Source: a virus. Taken from it: a stretch of 39,884 nucleotides of DNA. The first letter of the stretch is position 1, and each line of letters begins with the position of its first letter. The translations under genes and the position numbers were made by a program. Where the stretch lies: the IMG/VR virus record IMGVR_UViG_3300009610_000054, positions 1 through 39,884 of that record; one strand, written 5' to 3'. Shown piece by piece: positions 17,191 through 23,621 of this stretch. Under the pieces are notes generated by a model that had not been told where the DNA came from, did no database searches, and was given only the letters and a program-made list of their open reading frames with translations.

Positions 17191-17382
17191 ATGGCTCGAA
17201 AAGTAAATGATTCGGTGATGTGGAACGCGGCGGAAATGTGGGATCAGGTCAAGCGCCAGATGAAGTGCAAACGGGGGGCGCGGATGTGCAAGCCGTTCGC
17301 GCACACGATTCCGTTCGCGGCAATCCCGCGAGTGGTAACGGCTCCGATGGATTGGAGTTACAACGCGGGGCATCGCCGGTAG
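17191..17382 (+). CDS. Small basic protein (63 aa)
   Basis: A 63-residue frame beginning MARKVNDSVMWNAAEMWDQ, with a basic Cys-containing middle (CKRGARMCKPF) and an aromatic end. The start context is CAGTTATG, like other genes here. It is 27 bases downstream of the regulator and just upstream of a strong hairpin, so it probably closes that transcription unit. No function is recognisable. Confidence 0.5.
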   Translation: MARKVNDSVMWNAAEMWDQVKRQMKCKRGARMCKPFAHTIPFAAIPRVVTAPMDWSYNAGHRR

Positions 17383-17392
17383 CAGTCAAAGG

Positions 17393-17415
17393 CCCAGCCC
17401 CAAGTGGGGGCTGGG
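17393..17415 (+). terminator. Strong GC hairpin after the regulator unit
   Basis: CCCAGCCCC (17393-17401), a five-base loop, then GGGGCTGGG (17407-17415): a perfect 9-bp stem followed by TCTCTATT. The U-tract is weak, so it may be an attenuator or a partly efficient terminator. Confidence 0.6.
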
Positions 17416-17427
17416 TCTCTATTAACC

Positions 17428-17685
17428 ATGGACTCACAAAACATCGTATGGTGCCGAAATTTTTTTAGTGGCTTGACAGAAAACGCAGTGTGGGCAATTC
17501 CACGATGCGGTCTAGTCTTTAAAAAGATGGGGAAAAAGTTAGTGCTGGTCAGTCGCATGCCGTGGGCGGAAGGCATGCCCGTGACTGAGGAAGAACTCAG
17601 GCGGATACAACGAGAAGAATTCTACGCCACTCAAAGGCACTTTGAGGCGGCTGGAATCGAAGTTGTTTGGGGATTCGACGATTGA
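17428..17685 (+). CDS. Hypothetical protein (85 aa)
   Basis: From ATG 17428 the product is 85 residues: an N-terminal beta-like part (NIVWCRNFFSGLTENAVWAIP), a short basic segment (FKKMGKKLVLVSRMP) and a helical, charged C-terminal part ('TEEELRRIQREEFYATQRHFEAAG'). An earlier in-frame start at 17404 falls inside the terminator hairpin and is rejected. It has no membrane helix. Its neighbours are a small basic protein and a lipoprotein, in the host-takeover or lysis position of many phages. No family is recognised. Confidence 0.55.
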   Translation: MDSQNIVWCRNFFSGLTENAVWAIPRCGLVFKKMGKKLVLVSRMPWAEGMPVTEEELRRIQREEFYATQRHFEAAGIEVVWGFDD

Positions 17686-17734
17686 TAGTTCACCGCGCTG
17701 CCACAAAGGATTGTCTGGCAAGGCGCGGAACCGC

Positions 17735-17763
17735 TGGCAGACCGGGTTTGAAATTGTCTGCCA
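17735..17763. repeat. Inverted repeat TGGCAGAC / GTCTGCCA in the gap before the lipoprotein gene
   Basis: The 87-base gap 17686-17772 holds no gene. It contains perfect 8-bp arms at 17735-17742 and 17756-17763 with a 13-base loop. The stem ends 9 bases before the ATG, so it could be an operator or an mRNA structure hiding the start. Confidence 0.5.
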
Positions 17764-17772
17764 CCACCTAAT

Positions 17773-18018
17773 ATGAAAAAACTAATACTGATCATGTTGT
17801 TAATGACGGGATGTGTGGCGAGACCTCAGACCCGGACTATGACTTGGAAGCCGGACCCCGGGGCCGTTGCTTGGGACGTTTTCGTCGATGGAACCTTGTT
17901 CCAACGCGTAACTACTCCCCGAGTGATTCTACCAAAGCGGGACATGGACATCAAAGTCGTGGCGGTGGGTCCGACCGGCGAGTGCAGTCCGCCCGCCATA
18001 ATCATCATTCGCCACTAA
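17773..18018 (+). CDS. Small lipoprotein (81 aa)
   Basis: The 81-residue product starts MKKLILIMLLMTGC: two Lys, a short hydrophobic helix and the lipobox LMTGC with Cys14, so signal peptidase II cleavage and lipid anchoring are predicted. The mature part (about 67 residues) is beta-rich and resembles a small Ig/Fn3-like unit ('AVAWDVFVDGTLFQRV ... DIKVVAVGPTGECSPP'). In phages such a protein may act as an outer-membrane spanin (Rz1 type), a superinfection-exclusion factor or an envelope modifier. An Rz1 role is less likely because mature Rz1 is usually Pro-rich and sits with an Rz gene, which is not seen. It is the last gene of the plus-strand unit, directly before a terminator. Confidence 0.7.
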   Translation: MKKLILIMLLMTGCVARPQTRTMTWKPDPGAVAWDVFVDGTLFQRVTTPRVILPKRDMDIKVVAVGPTGECSPPAIIIIRH

Positions 18019-18234
18019 GCAGTTGGCGGCAGAGATCGAGAAGGTCCTTGCCGCCGATTTTTTGTTATAAAAGGAAAAACGCCGATCCCTTTTCGGCGCG
18101 TCTGCGTAACCACAGGTGCAACCCATTGGCACTGGACTATGCCCGCTTCCACAGTGATGCCGGTCCATCGCTTCCCCGCAGTGACAATTTTCGGGGTCGA
18201 TTTCCCAACCGCATCCAGAACAAGTTACTGACAC
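17929..18234 (-). CDS. Small Cys/His-rich zinc-binding protein (101 aa, GTG start)
   Basis: The first 50 residues carry a dense zinc-ligand pattern: CSGCGWEIDPENCHCGE, then HHCGSGHSPVPMGCTCGY. The 'GHSPVPMGC.CGY' signature is familiar from small phage proteins of unknown role. GTG 18234 overlaps the TAA (18225-18227) of the frame that continues the metallophosphoesterase beyond its TAG. After residue about 60 the sequence runs through the minus-strand terminator and antisense to the lipoprotein gene, stopping at 17929. The C-terminal 40 residues may therefore be accidental or translated only from readthrough transcripts. Likely a nucleic-acid- or protein-binding zinc module; the function is unknown. 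Confidence 0.6.
   Translation of the reverse strand: MSVTCSGCGWEIDPENCHCGEAMDRHHCGSGHSPVPMGCTCGYADAPKRDRRFSFYNKKSAARTFSISAANCLVANDDYGGRTALAGRTHRHDFDVHVPLW
18025..18063 (+). terminator. Rho-independent terminator for the plus-strand unit
   Basis: GGCGGC (18025-18030) pairs with GCCGCC (18050-18055), and the 19-base loop contains an inner AAGGTCCTT. A run of six T follows (18058-18063). It lies 7 bases after the lipoprotein stop. Confidence 0.75.
18075..18098 (-). terminator. Rho-independent terminator for the minus-strand unit
   Basis: On the minus strand CGCCGA (18098-18093) and TCGGCG (18085-18080) form a 6-bp stem with a 7-base loop, followed by TTTTT (18079-18075). It faces the plus-strand terminator and closes the leftward transcription unit. 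It lies within the last part of the small Cys-rich frame listed next. Confidence 0.65.
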
Positions 18235-18371
18235 TCGAATCCCTCGGGGAGGGTGTAAGAATGAGGTGTCTCATCGCCACGATCCAGCCGCAGATCATAC
18301 GTTGCGGAGCGGACAAATTTCGGATGCATCAGACAGAACTTCTGGCAAGGATGCGAGGCATTGAAATACTA
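18225..18371 (-). other. In-frame continuation of the metallophosphoesterase beyond a TAG codon
   Basis: After the TAG at 18371-18369 the same frame stays open for 47 codons to TAA 18227-18225. It reads YFNASHPCQKFCLMHPKF and then RSATYDLRLDRGDE. As remembered from phage metallophosphoesterases, the C-terminus after 'NGAFPGTD.YAL' normally has a '..QKFFLVHP..G.T.RYDL.L' type strand, which this matches. The extension ends in an overlap with the next gene, the spacing normal for this operon, whereas stopping at the TAG leaves an atypical 134-base gap. Readthrough, suppression or a recent nonsense change are all possible. Confidence 0.6.
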
Positions 18372-19508
18372 ACCCAATGCGTAACCGTCGATCCCGGGGA
18401 ACGCGCCATTGACAATCACCTCGCCGCGTGAGTGCGGGATCGAGATGGGGCGATGGAGGTGGCCAACGAGGTAATAATCCGGGGCCGACTTGCCATTGCG
18501 CGTGAAAAGCTGTGAGGTGGTGCTCACCATGCGACCCATGGAGTGCGATGGGATGCCGAGCGCCTTGTCGCCGCCTCGGAGGTTATCGCCGTGGCCGCAG
18601 TAGAAGGTGTAGCCTTGCACATCGAACACTGCGAACGGCTGCCAGTCCAGAGTCCACTTGATGCGGGGGATGTCCCGGGTGAGCGCCTCGACAAACATAT
18701 AGAGCAGCATGTCGTAATTGCTGTTGCGATTTTTCGAGGGCATGCGGTGTTGATTCTGCCAGCGGGTGTGATTACCAACGCAACCATATAAACGCAAGGG
18801 CGCGAACACCGACAAGCTGCGAAGGAACTGCGCGATGGCGTGACCGCCCGCGTAGAACTGAGTCAGGATCGTGTTGGGCTGGCCCGACTCCGCGCTATGT
18901 GACAAAGCGCCATCCAGCATATCGCCGAGAATCGGAACGACGAGTTCAGAGATTTGCGTGGTGGTGTGATCCTTCAGGATCGAGCCCACCGATCTCTCCA
19001 ACCGTTGCAGACGGCGGAGAAAAATTTCGAAGTTGTAGTTCCCCATCCCGAGGGTCTGGTCGGGCTTCACGACCGCGCCAATGTGCGTATCAGAAAATGC
19101 CAGCACAGCAGATTGGGGAGATGAATGTGGAGTCTTCAGCGCGCAGTCTTTGACGATAGCCGGGGCGGGGTTATAAGAACGCGGTGCCATGTCCAGCACG
19201 TGCTCGCAGAGCATCTCCACGGCGGTTTGGGACTCCTGCGCTTTTTCGAGGGCTCGCCCCAATTCGGCAGCCCGTTTGCGCCAGAACTCTGCCCGGGCGG
19301 GCGCGTCCGAAGGGACTGGAGCGTCAGCTAGAGCGTCAGCTAGGGACAACTGGACCTTTTGGTCCAGCGGGAGGTGGTCCAGCTTGATCTCCACCGCTTT
19401 CGTGGTCCGGCCCAGCTTCTCCGCGATCTGGCGAGCCGTTAGGCCCGCCGTTTTCAATTTCTTCAGTTCCGTGAGTTCCTGCTCCGTCCAAGTTTTGCGA
19501 TTTGTCAT
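18369..19508 (-). CDS. HTH domain fused to calcineurin-like metallophosphoesterase (379 aa to TAG)
   Basis: From ATG 19508 the N-terminus (residues 5-47, 'TWTEQELTELKKLKTAGLTARQIAEKLGRTTKAVEIKLD') is a Myb/GcrA-like helix-turn-helix. A helical linker follows. A binuclear metallophosphoesterase core starts near residue 135, with motifs D140-x-H142, G195-D196, G245-N-H247, GHGD at 305-308 and GHLH at 349-352, the full metal-ligand set. A phosphodiesterase or DNA-repair-nuclease activity is expected from the family; the HTH suggests action at DNA. An upstream in-frame ATG at 19709 is rejected because it lies deep in the preceding gene and adds non-protein-like sequence. The start lies inside the upstream frame (173-base overlap). 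A 12-bp tandem duplication (19319-19342) encodes LADA twice. The frame ends at TAG but continues plausibly to 18225. Confidence 0.85.
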   Translation of the reverse strand: MTNRKTWTEQELTELKKLKTAGLTARQIAEKLGRTTKAVEIKLDHLPLDQKVQLSLADALADAPVPSDAPARAEFWRKRAAELGRALEKAQESQTAVEMLCEHVLDMAPRSYNPAPAIVKDCALKTPHSSPQSAVLAFSDTHIGAVVKPDQTLGMGNYNFEIFLRRLQRLERSVGSILKDHTTTQISELVVPILGDMLDGALSHSAESGQPNTILTQFYAGGHAIAQFLRSLSVFAPLRLYGCVGNHTRWQNQHRMPSKNRNSNYDMLLYMFVEALTRDIPRIKWTLDWQPFAVFDVQGYTFYCGHGDNLRGGDKALGIPSHSMGRMVSTTSQLFTRNGKSAPDYYLVGHLHRPISIPHSRGEVIVNGAFPGIDGYALG

Positions 19509-20064
19509 ATTGGTCTTTCGTGGGTGGCTGTAAGCCGTTTTGTAAAGCTTCTTCGCGCACTGCGATCCAAGCCTGCAAGTGCGAGGGCACACGTCCATTG
19601 AACATCTCGTCAAACGCCTCAAGCGCCTGTGCGGGGCATCCGCCCACGCCGACGATGGCATTGTTGATATCATCGATATCGCCGAGGAATGCGATCCACG
19701 TGCCATCATTCAACCGCCCGAGTTGCGGATTGTGCCGGGTATGCGGTTTGGCGAGTTCGTAAATCTGTTGCTGCTGAAGCTTAAGTGTTTTCGTGTGCTC
19801 GTGGTAGAAATTCGCGAGATGATTTTCCAGACGACACTGCCCTTCGATGCCCCAGCGCGAGTCATCGTTCAGAATTTTGTTGAGCCGGTCACACGCGTTG
19901 ATCAGGGTTCCCTCGACAACCGCGACGGTGCCTTCGTCCATCTGATTATTGAACGCCTCATGCCGATTCAGCAATGGGAGCACGGTTACAATTGCGCTGA
20001 GCACGGTGCCGACTTGCGTCTGCGTCACTTGGTCACGACTCTGGATTGGAATGACTTTGTTCAT
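19336..20064 (-). CDS. Hypothetical protein between RuvC-like and phosphoesterase genes (242 aa)
   Basis: Residues 1-185 are convincing, mostly helical ('VLSAIVTVLPLLNRHEAF', a Gln-rich helix 'HTKTLKLQQQQIYELAK', 'GTWIAFLGDIDDINNAIVGVGG'). The last 55 residues are Gly/Pro/Asp/Glu-rich low complexity and coincide with the region where the next gene's HTH is encoded in another frame. The true end may therefore be near 19505 after a frame change, since a TGA of the third frame overlaps the next ATG as ATGA; or the tail may be a real overlapping extension. The start forms an ATGA overlap with the RuvC-like gene. It has no known family. Context suggests a replication or recombination accessory factor. 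Confidence 0.6.
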   Translation of the reverse strand: MNKVIPIQSRDQVTQTQVGTVLSAIVTVLPLLNRHEAFNNQMDEGTVAVVEGTLINACDRLNKILNDDSRWGIEGQCRLENHLANFYHEHTKTLKLQQQQIYELAKPHTRHNPQLGRLNDGTWIAFLGDIDDINNAIVGVGGCPAQALEAFDEMFNGRVPSHLQAWIAVREEALQNGLQPPTKDQYDKSQNLDGAGTHGTEEIENGGPNGSPDRGEAGPDHESGGDQAGPPPAGPKGPVVPS

Positions 20065-20603
20065 CGTATGAAAAGTTGTGCGGCCCGTTTCCAGAGCCAG
20101 ATTGCGTCCACTGCGTTGTCGTCAATTCGAATGCTGGTATGACTATCCGGGTGCCAGTAAGCGCACGTCGGGTCTTCGTTCTTTGTGAAGTGCGGGTCCT
20201 CTTTGATCAGGGCGCGCACCATCTGCTCTTTGGTCGCCTTGTAATTTCCAGTCGCAAACTTTTTGAGCGTGGCGACAGGAACGGCGTCGAAAGTAGGACC
20301 GTGTTTAAACGCTCCCGTCCACATCGCTGCCCGGAGTGAGGACCAAAGCTGGACCTGCAAAGTGTAGCTGGCGAATTCCACATCCTCAAAAGAGATGACG
20401 TTGAATCCGTGGAGTTGCTGGAGACCTTCCACGAGGGTGAAAAGCTTGGTCACGCGGGGGTCGAGACGGCGATTCATGCGTTGGGCGCGGGCAGCTTTCA
20501 ATTCTTTGTCGGTGGCCAGTAGCCAAGTGCCGCACTGGTAGCCTGCACCATCATTAAACGCGTAACCGCAGTTTGTGGCGAGGTCCAGCGCGAGAATCTT
20601 CAT
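20061..20603 (-). CDS. RuvC-like Holliday-junction resolvase / RNase H-fold nuclease (180 aa)
   Basis: The length (180 residues) and motifs fit phage RuvC-like resolvases: 'KILALDLATNCGYA' with the first acidic ligand D7, a central strand 'VISFEDVEF' with E73 (and D74/E76), and the C-terminal 'DDNAVDAIWLW' with D161/D162 and D166. These acidic residues coordinate two metals for branched-DNA cleavage in the family. It probably resolves concatemer junctions before packaging. The gene overlaps the sigma gene upstream and an unknown gene downstream by ATGA. Its start codon closes leader-motif copy D, so it may also have its own transcript. Confidence 0.8.
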   Translation of the reverse strand: MKILALDLATNCGYAFNDGAGYQCGTWLLATDKELKAARAQRMNRRLDPRVTKLFTLVEGLQQLHGFNVISFEDVEFASYTLQVQLWSSLRAAMWTGAFKHGPTFDAVPVATLKKFATGNYKATKEQMVRALIKEDPHFTKNEDPTCAYWHPDSHTSIRIDDNAVDAIWLWKRAAQLFIR

Positions 20604-21370
20604 CTACTAAACAGTGCGCGCTTGCCCTTCAAAGCGCCACGGACTTTATTTATCGCCCGGGTGTGGGTGGCCTGAGTATCAGACCGGGAAACGCGCAGCA
20701 GGTCGCCAATCTGGCGAAAATTGAATCCGCTCTGGTATTTGAGTTCCAGAACCATGCGCTCTTTTTCACTGAGGCGGCTTTGGAGGATCGGCACCATGGC
20801 GTTCCACTCGTCGCGGGACATAATCCCTTCCATGTCCGACTCAACGATATCCGCCTTGGCTTCGAGATACGTGTCCGAGTCGCGCGTCTGGCAGGCAGCC
20901 TCGTTGTGGTCATCAGCACATTCGTTTTGCAGGATAACATCGGGCGACAGCGTTTGACATTCCGCGTGACGGACCACCTTCAACTCATCATGAGTCTTGT
21001 AAAGTTCGCTGCGAAGATACGGCTTGGCGAACGCGAGAAACCGGATGCGGCCCGGCTGAAAATTGGTCGCTGCGTAGCACAGCGCCTTCCAGCACATGCT
21101 GAAGATCGTGCCCGGGTCGAATCCATGACCACGGGAGCACGCCATGGTGTAGGCGAACGCCTCGCGCATGTTGTAGATGGCCAATTCGTTGATCGAGGTC
21201 AGGTCCGTGCCTTCCTGCTGCTTCTCAGCTTGAATCCGGCCCGCGAGTTCATCTTCCTGCTGGACAGAGAGTTGCTTTTTCGGCAAACCGCGAAGCAGGG
21301 ATTCGTTCGCTGTGGGGAAGCTATACGGGGCCAGTTTTGTAAACGTTAAGTTGTTATAACTAAGTTGCAT
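20600..21370 (-). CDS. Phage RNA polymerase sigma factor, sigma-70 family (256 aa)
   Basis: From ATG 21370, two bases after the primase-helicase stop, the protein has 256 residues. Residues about 60-135 look like sigma region 2 (helical, with 'FLAFAKPYLRSELYKTHDELKVVR', where the -10 element and core contact lie). Residues about 199-256 are a clear region 4: 'LSEKERMVLELKYQSGFNFRQIGDLLRVSRSDTQATHTRAINKVRGAL', including a helix-turn-helix for -35 recognition. Region 1 and a full region 3 are missing, as in small alternative sigma factors. It would redirect host RNA polymerase to phage promoters, probably for the virion module, since no phage RNA polymerase is seen. The upstream in-frame ATG at 21487 lies in the previous gene and is rejected. 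Confidence 0.8.
   Translation of the reverse strand: MQLSYNNLTFTKLAPYSFPTANESLLRGLPKKQLSVQQEDELAGRIQAEKQQEGTDLTSINELAIYNMREAFAYTMACSRGHGFDPGTIFSMCWKALCYAATNFQPGRIRFLAFAKPYLRSELYKTHDELKVVRHAECQTLSPDVILQNECADDHNEAACQTRDSDTYLEAKADIVESDMEGIMSRDEWNAMVPILQSRLSEKERMVLELKYQSGFNFRQIGDLLRVSRSDTQATHTRAINKVRGALKGKRALFSR
20601..20618 (-). promoter_or_regulatory. Leader motif copy D (CGCACTGTTTAGTAGATG)
   Basis: It lies in the last codons of the sigma-factor gene and ends with the ATG of the RuvC-like gene. It matches copy C at 17 of 18 positions although the two lie on opposite strands in unrelated sequence. A start-proximal promoter or translation signal is proposed. Confidence 0.5.
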
Positions 21371-21372
21371 TT

Positions 21373-23580
21373 CTATGTTAGTGGTTGGTTTGTTAACGGT
21401 GGAATTGTTTGTGGCGGAGTCGCCGGAGAGCCGAAGCGTTCGAACACCCACACGCGGCATTTCATTTCGTTGGTCTCCGAGGTGCATTTGACAAGGCCCT
21501 CGCGCTGGATCATCTCCAGATACCGGGTGACCTGCTCAAGCTTCATGGACCTCATGATCTGCTCGTTGAATGGGTGACTGTGGAGACACCGTAGCAGAGC
21601 AGTCGCGGTCCCGCGCCAACGGGTGGCAGCGGTTTCCGTCTTGAAAAAGGTTTCCAAATACTCCAGAAGCAGTTCTTTGAACGGCCCGCACTTGCTGCTC
21701 TGGTGGGCGGAGTCAAGCAGGGATTCGTCGTGGTATGACTTGTATCCGAAGCGCACATCGCGCTCGACAAAGTCGGGGATTTCCACGTCATAAAGCCAGC
21801 GGCCAAAATACGGCAACTCGTTCTCGATGATCTTCTCCAGTTCTTCTCGGGGCGGAAGCTTCATCAGGCCCGGCGCGCAGCGAAGCAGGTTGGACTTGTC
21901 TTTCGATGAGTTATCCATGGGGCCGACGATGCGGATCGAACTTTGATCCAGATTGTAAGAGCCATGAATTCTGACGGGATGGACGATGGTCACGGGCACT
22001 TCGAATTTCTTATGGTAGAGGAATTCCTGATTGGCTGCAACTTTTTTCCAGCTAGATTGGAAGCGTGCTTGCGCGGCTGGGTTGTCAGTGGAGGAATCGT
22101 CGTCGGAGCACCACAGTGGCACCTCGTGAAACTCCGAGGTGAAGTGCGCGTTCTCCAGAAGGTATCGCGACGCGTCCACCCATCCGCCCATCAACTTGCC
22201 CCATATGCCGCGCCCGGTCATCGTCTTGCCCTTTCCCGCTTCGCCCAACAGGAACACGTTAGTGCCGGAGCGTGCCACCTCATCGATGGCGCACATATAC
22301 ATATGCTTGCCCCACGCGAGGTAATACCACATCTGGAGCGGCGTGATGAGCAGCGTCTCCCAGTGCGCCGAGAGGAACGGAAAATTTCCGTGCGGTCCCA
22401 TCTTCTGCGTCCCGGTCGCGGGCTTGATCGCGCGATTGCGATAGGTGTTGATGATGCGGTTGCCCTGATAGATGATCGGCCCGGAGGGACGATAGCAGAA
22501 CGGCGCGCCACCAATGACGCGGTTCTTCTTGTGAATGTGCGACAGCGCGGAGCGCAGTGTGGATTTGCCGGTTTTGTCTTTCGTCATGCTTAAGCCGCAG
22601 TCGTTTTCCAGATAGTTGTTCATCTCGGCAGGCGGAACGCTATCCCAATAAGTATCCATCCACTGCCAGTAGTTTTTCTTGTCGTAATAGATGTTCGAGG
22701 TCGCCTTGGAGATCGAGGTCTCGGTGTAGGCTTGGACGAATTCCTTGCCGAGCAGAGATTCGTCACCCCATGGGTAAAAGGTTTTGTCCCGGTGCGCGGA
22801 GAAGGTGACCATGCCTTCTTCCTTCACAATGGCGGACAGCGGCGACGTAGACGCGGGAATCCAAAACGAAGGCCCCTGCGAGTCCACCGCGAAGTTGACC
22901 GGCCAGTTGAAGTTGTCGAATTTTTTCCTGAGCCCTGCTTCCACCACATCAAGCGGAATCTTGACCGTGTCGGAAGATTTGAATCGGAACGAGCCCGCCG
23001 TCTTGACGAAAAAGGCTTGAAGCTTCTCGTGCGGGATCGGCCCGGCCCCGGTGCTCTCCCAAACTGCGCCGTTGCATAGCAGACGCGACGCCTCAGTGAG
23101 CGCGCCCTCGTCGAGCCCGGGCAGCAGTTCGGCTTTCAACCACTTTGCGGCAGCCCGCTGAAAATATTCGTAGAAGTCACAGGTGTCGATCAGTAGCTTC
23201 TGCTCGAACAACCAAACGAGGCGGACCTTGCCGCCGAGAGATGTTTCGATCCACGATGGCTTGATGACCATCTGTTCTATTTGCTGACGCACATACTCGA
23301 TTGCAATTTTTACGTCGAAGTCGAGCGCGATGCCGTGACTGAAGCGAGGCGGGTTATCCTCTTTAGAAATCCGTTGGTTGGGATTGCATCCCTCCAGCGG
23401 AGTGTAGAAATTCCATTTCGTGTTAAAGTTCCGGTAGAACAATTGACGACTGTCCTTGTCGTGGCGTATTTGGGCTGTGATCTGCGCGGACTGCTCGGGA
23501 GAAGGTGAGAACTCCCAAGGGTTGTATGGAACCACCGATTGCGTCAGAACGAAGCCGTTATCAACTGCGTAGAACGACAT
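21373..23580 (-). CDS. Primase-helicase: AEP-like primase domain plus SF3-like ATPase (735 aa)
   Basis: The N-terminal part (1-300) has the archaeo-eukaryotic primase pattern: 'GIALDFDV' with D87 and D89 as metal ligands, followed by 'IETSLGGKVRLVWLFE' (about 111-126). The C-terminal part carries a P-loop 'GEAGKGKT' near 445-452 and the acidic 'LWCSDDDSS' about 45 residues later as a likely Walker B region, then a segment ending in 'RIHGSYNLDQSSIRIVGP'. This layout fits phage primase-helicases that prime and unwind the replication fork. A winged-helix-like tail follows (about 640-720). It lies directly downstream of DNA polymerase and upstream of sigma in one unit. The stop is two bases before the sigma start. 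The helicase class (SF3 rather than RecA-like) is inferred from motif spacing. Confidence 0.75.
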   Translation of the reverse strand: MSFYAVDNGFVLTQSVVPYNPWEFSPSPEQSAQITAQIRHDKDSRQLFYRNFNTKWNFYTPLEGCNPNQRISKEDNPPRFSHGIALDFDVKIAIEYVRQQIEQMVIKPSWIETSLGGKVRLVWLFEQKLLIDTCDFYEYFQRAAAKWLKAELLPGLDEGALTEASRLLCNGAVWESTGAGPIPHEKLQAFFVKTAGSFRFKSSDTVKIPLDVVEAGLRKKFDNFNWPVNFAVDSQGPSFWIPASTSPLSAIVKEEGMVTFSAHRDKTFYPWGDESLLGKEFVQAYTETSISKATSNIYYDKKNYWQWMDTYWDSVPPAEMNNYLENDCGLSMTKDKTGKSTLRSALSHIHKKNRVIGGAPFCYRPSGPIIYQGNRIINTYRNRAIKPATGTQKMGPHGNFPFLSAHWETLLITPLQMWYYLAWGKHMYMCAIDEVARSGTNVFLLGEAGKGKTMTGRGIWGKLMGGWVDASRYLLENAHFTSEFHEVPLWCSDDDSSTDNPAAQARFQSSWKKVAANQEFLYHKKFEVPVTIVHPVRIHGSYNLDQSSIRIVGPMDNSSKDKSNLLRCAPGLMKLPPREELEKIIENELPYFGRWLYDVEIPDFVERDVRFGYKSYHDESLLDSAHQSSKCGPFKELLLEYLETFFKTETAATRWRGTATALLRCLHSHPFNEQIMRSMKLEQVTRYLEMIQREGLVKCTSETNEMKCRVWVFERFGSPATPPQTIPPLTNQPLT

Positions 23581-23621
23581 TAGATATCATATGGTGCAAG
23601 TTGCTTAGAGATTTGTCCACG

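Noticed and set aside
17686-17772. Possible tRNA or small structured RNA in the gap with TGGCAGAC/GTCTGCCA arms
   Set aside because: No cloverleaf, T-loop (GGTTCRA) or CCA-adjacent stem can be drawn. Treated only as an inverted repeat.
4121-18371. Genome-wide stop-codon recoding (TGA to Trp or TAG to Gln)
   Set aside because: Only one in-frame TGA and one in-frame TAG are seen. The 2184-codon virion gene and other long genes have none, and TGA is the normal stop in many ATGA overlaps. Local readthrough or error fits better.
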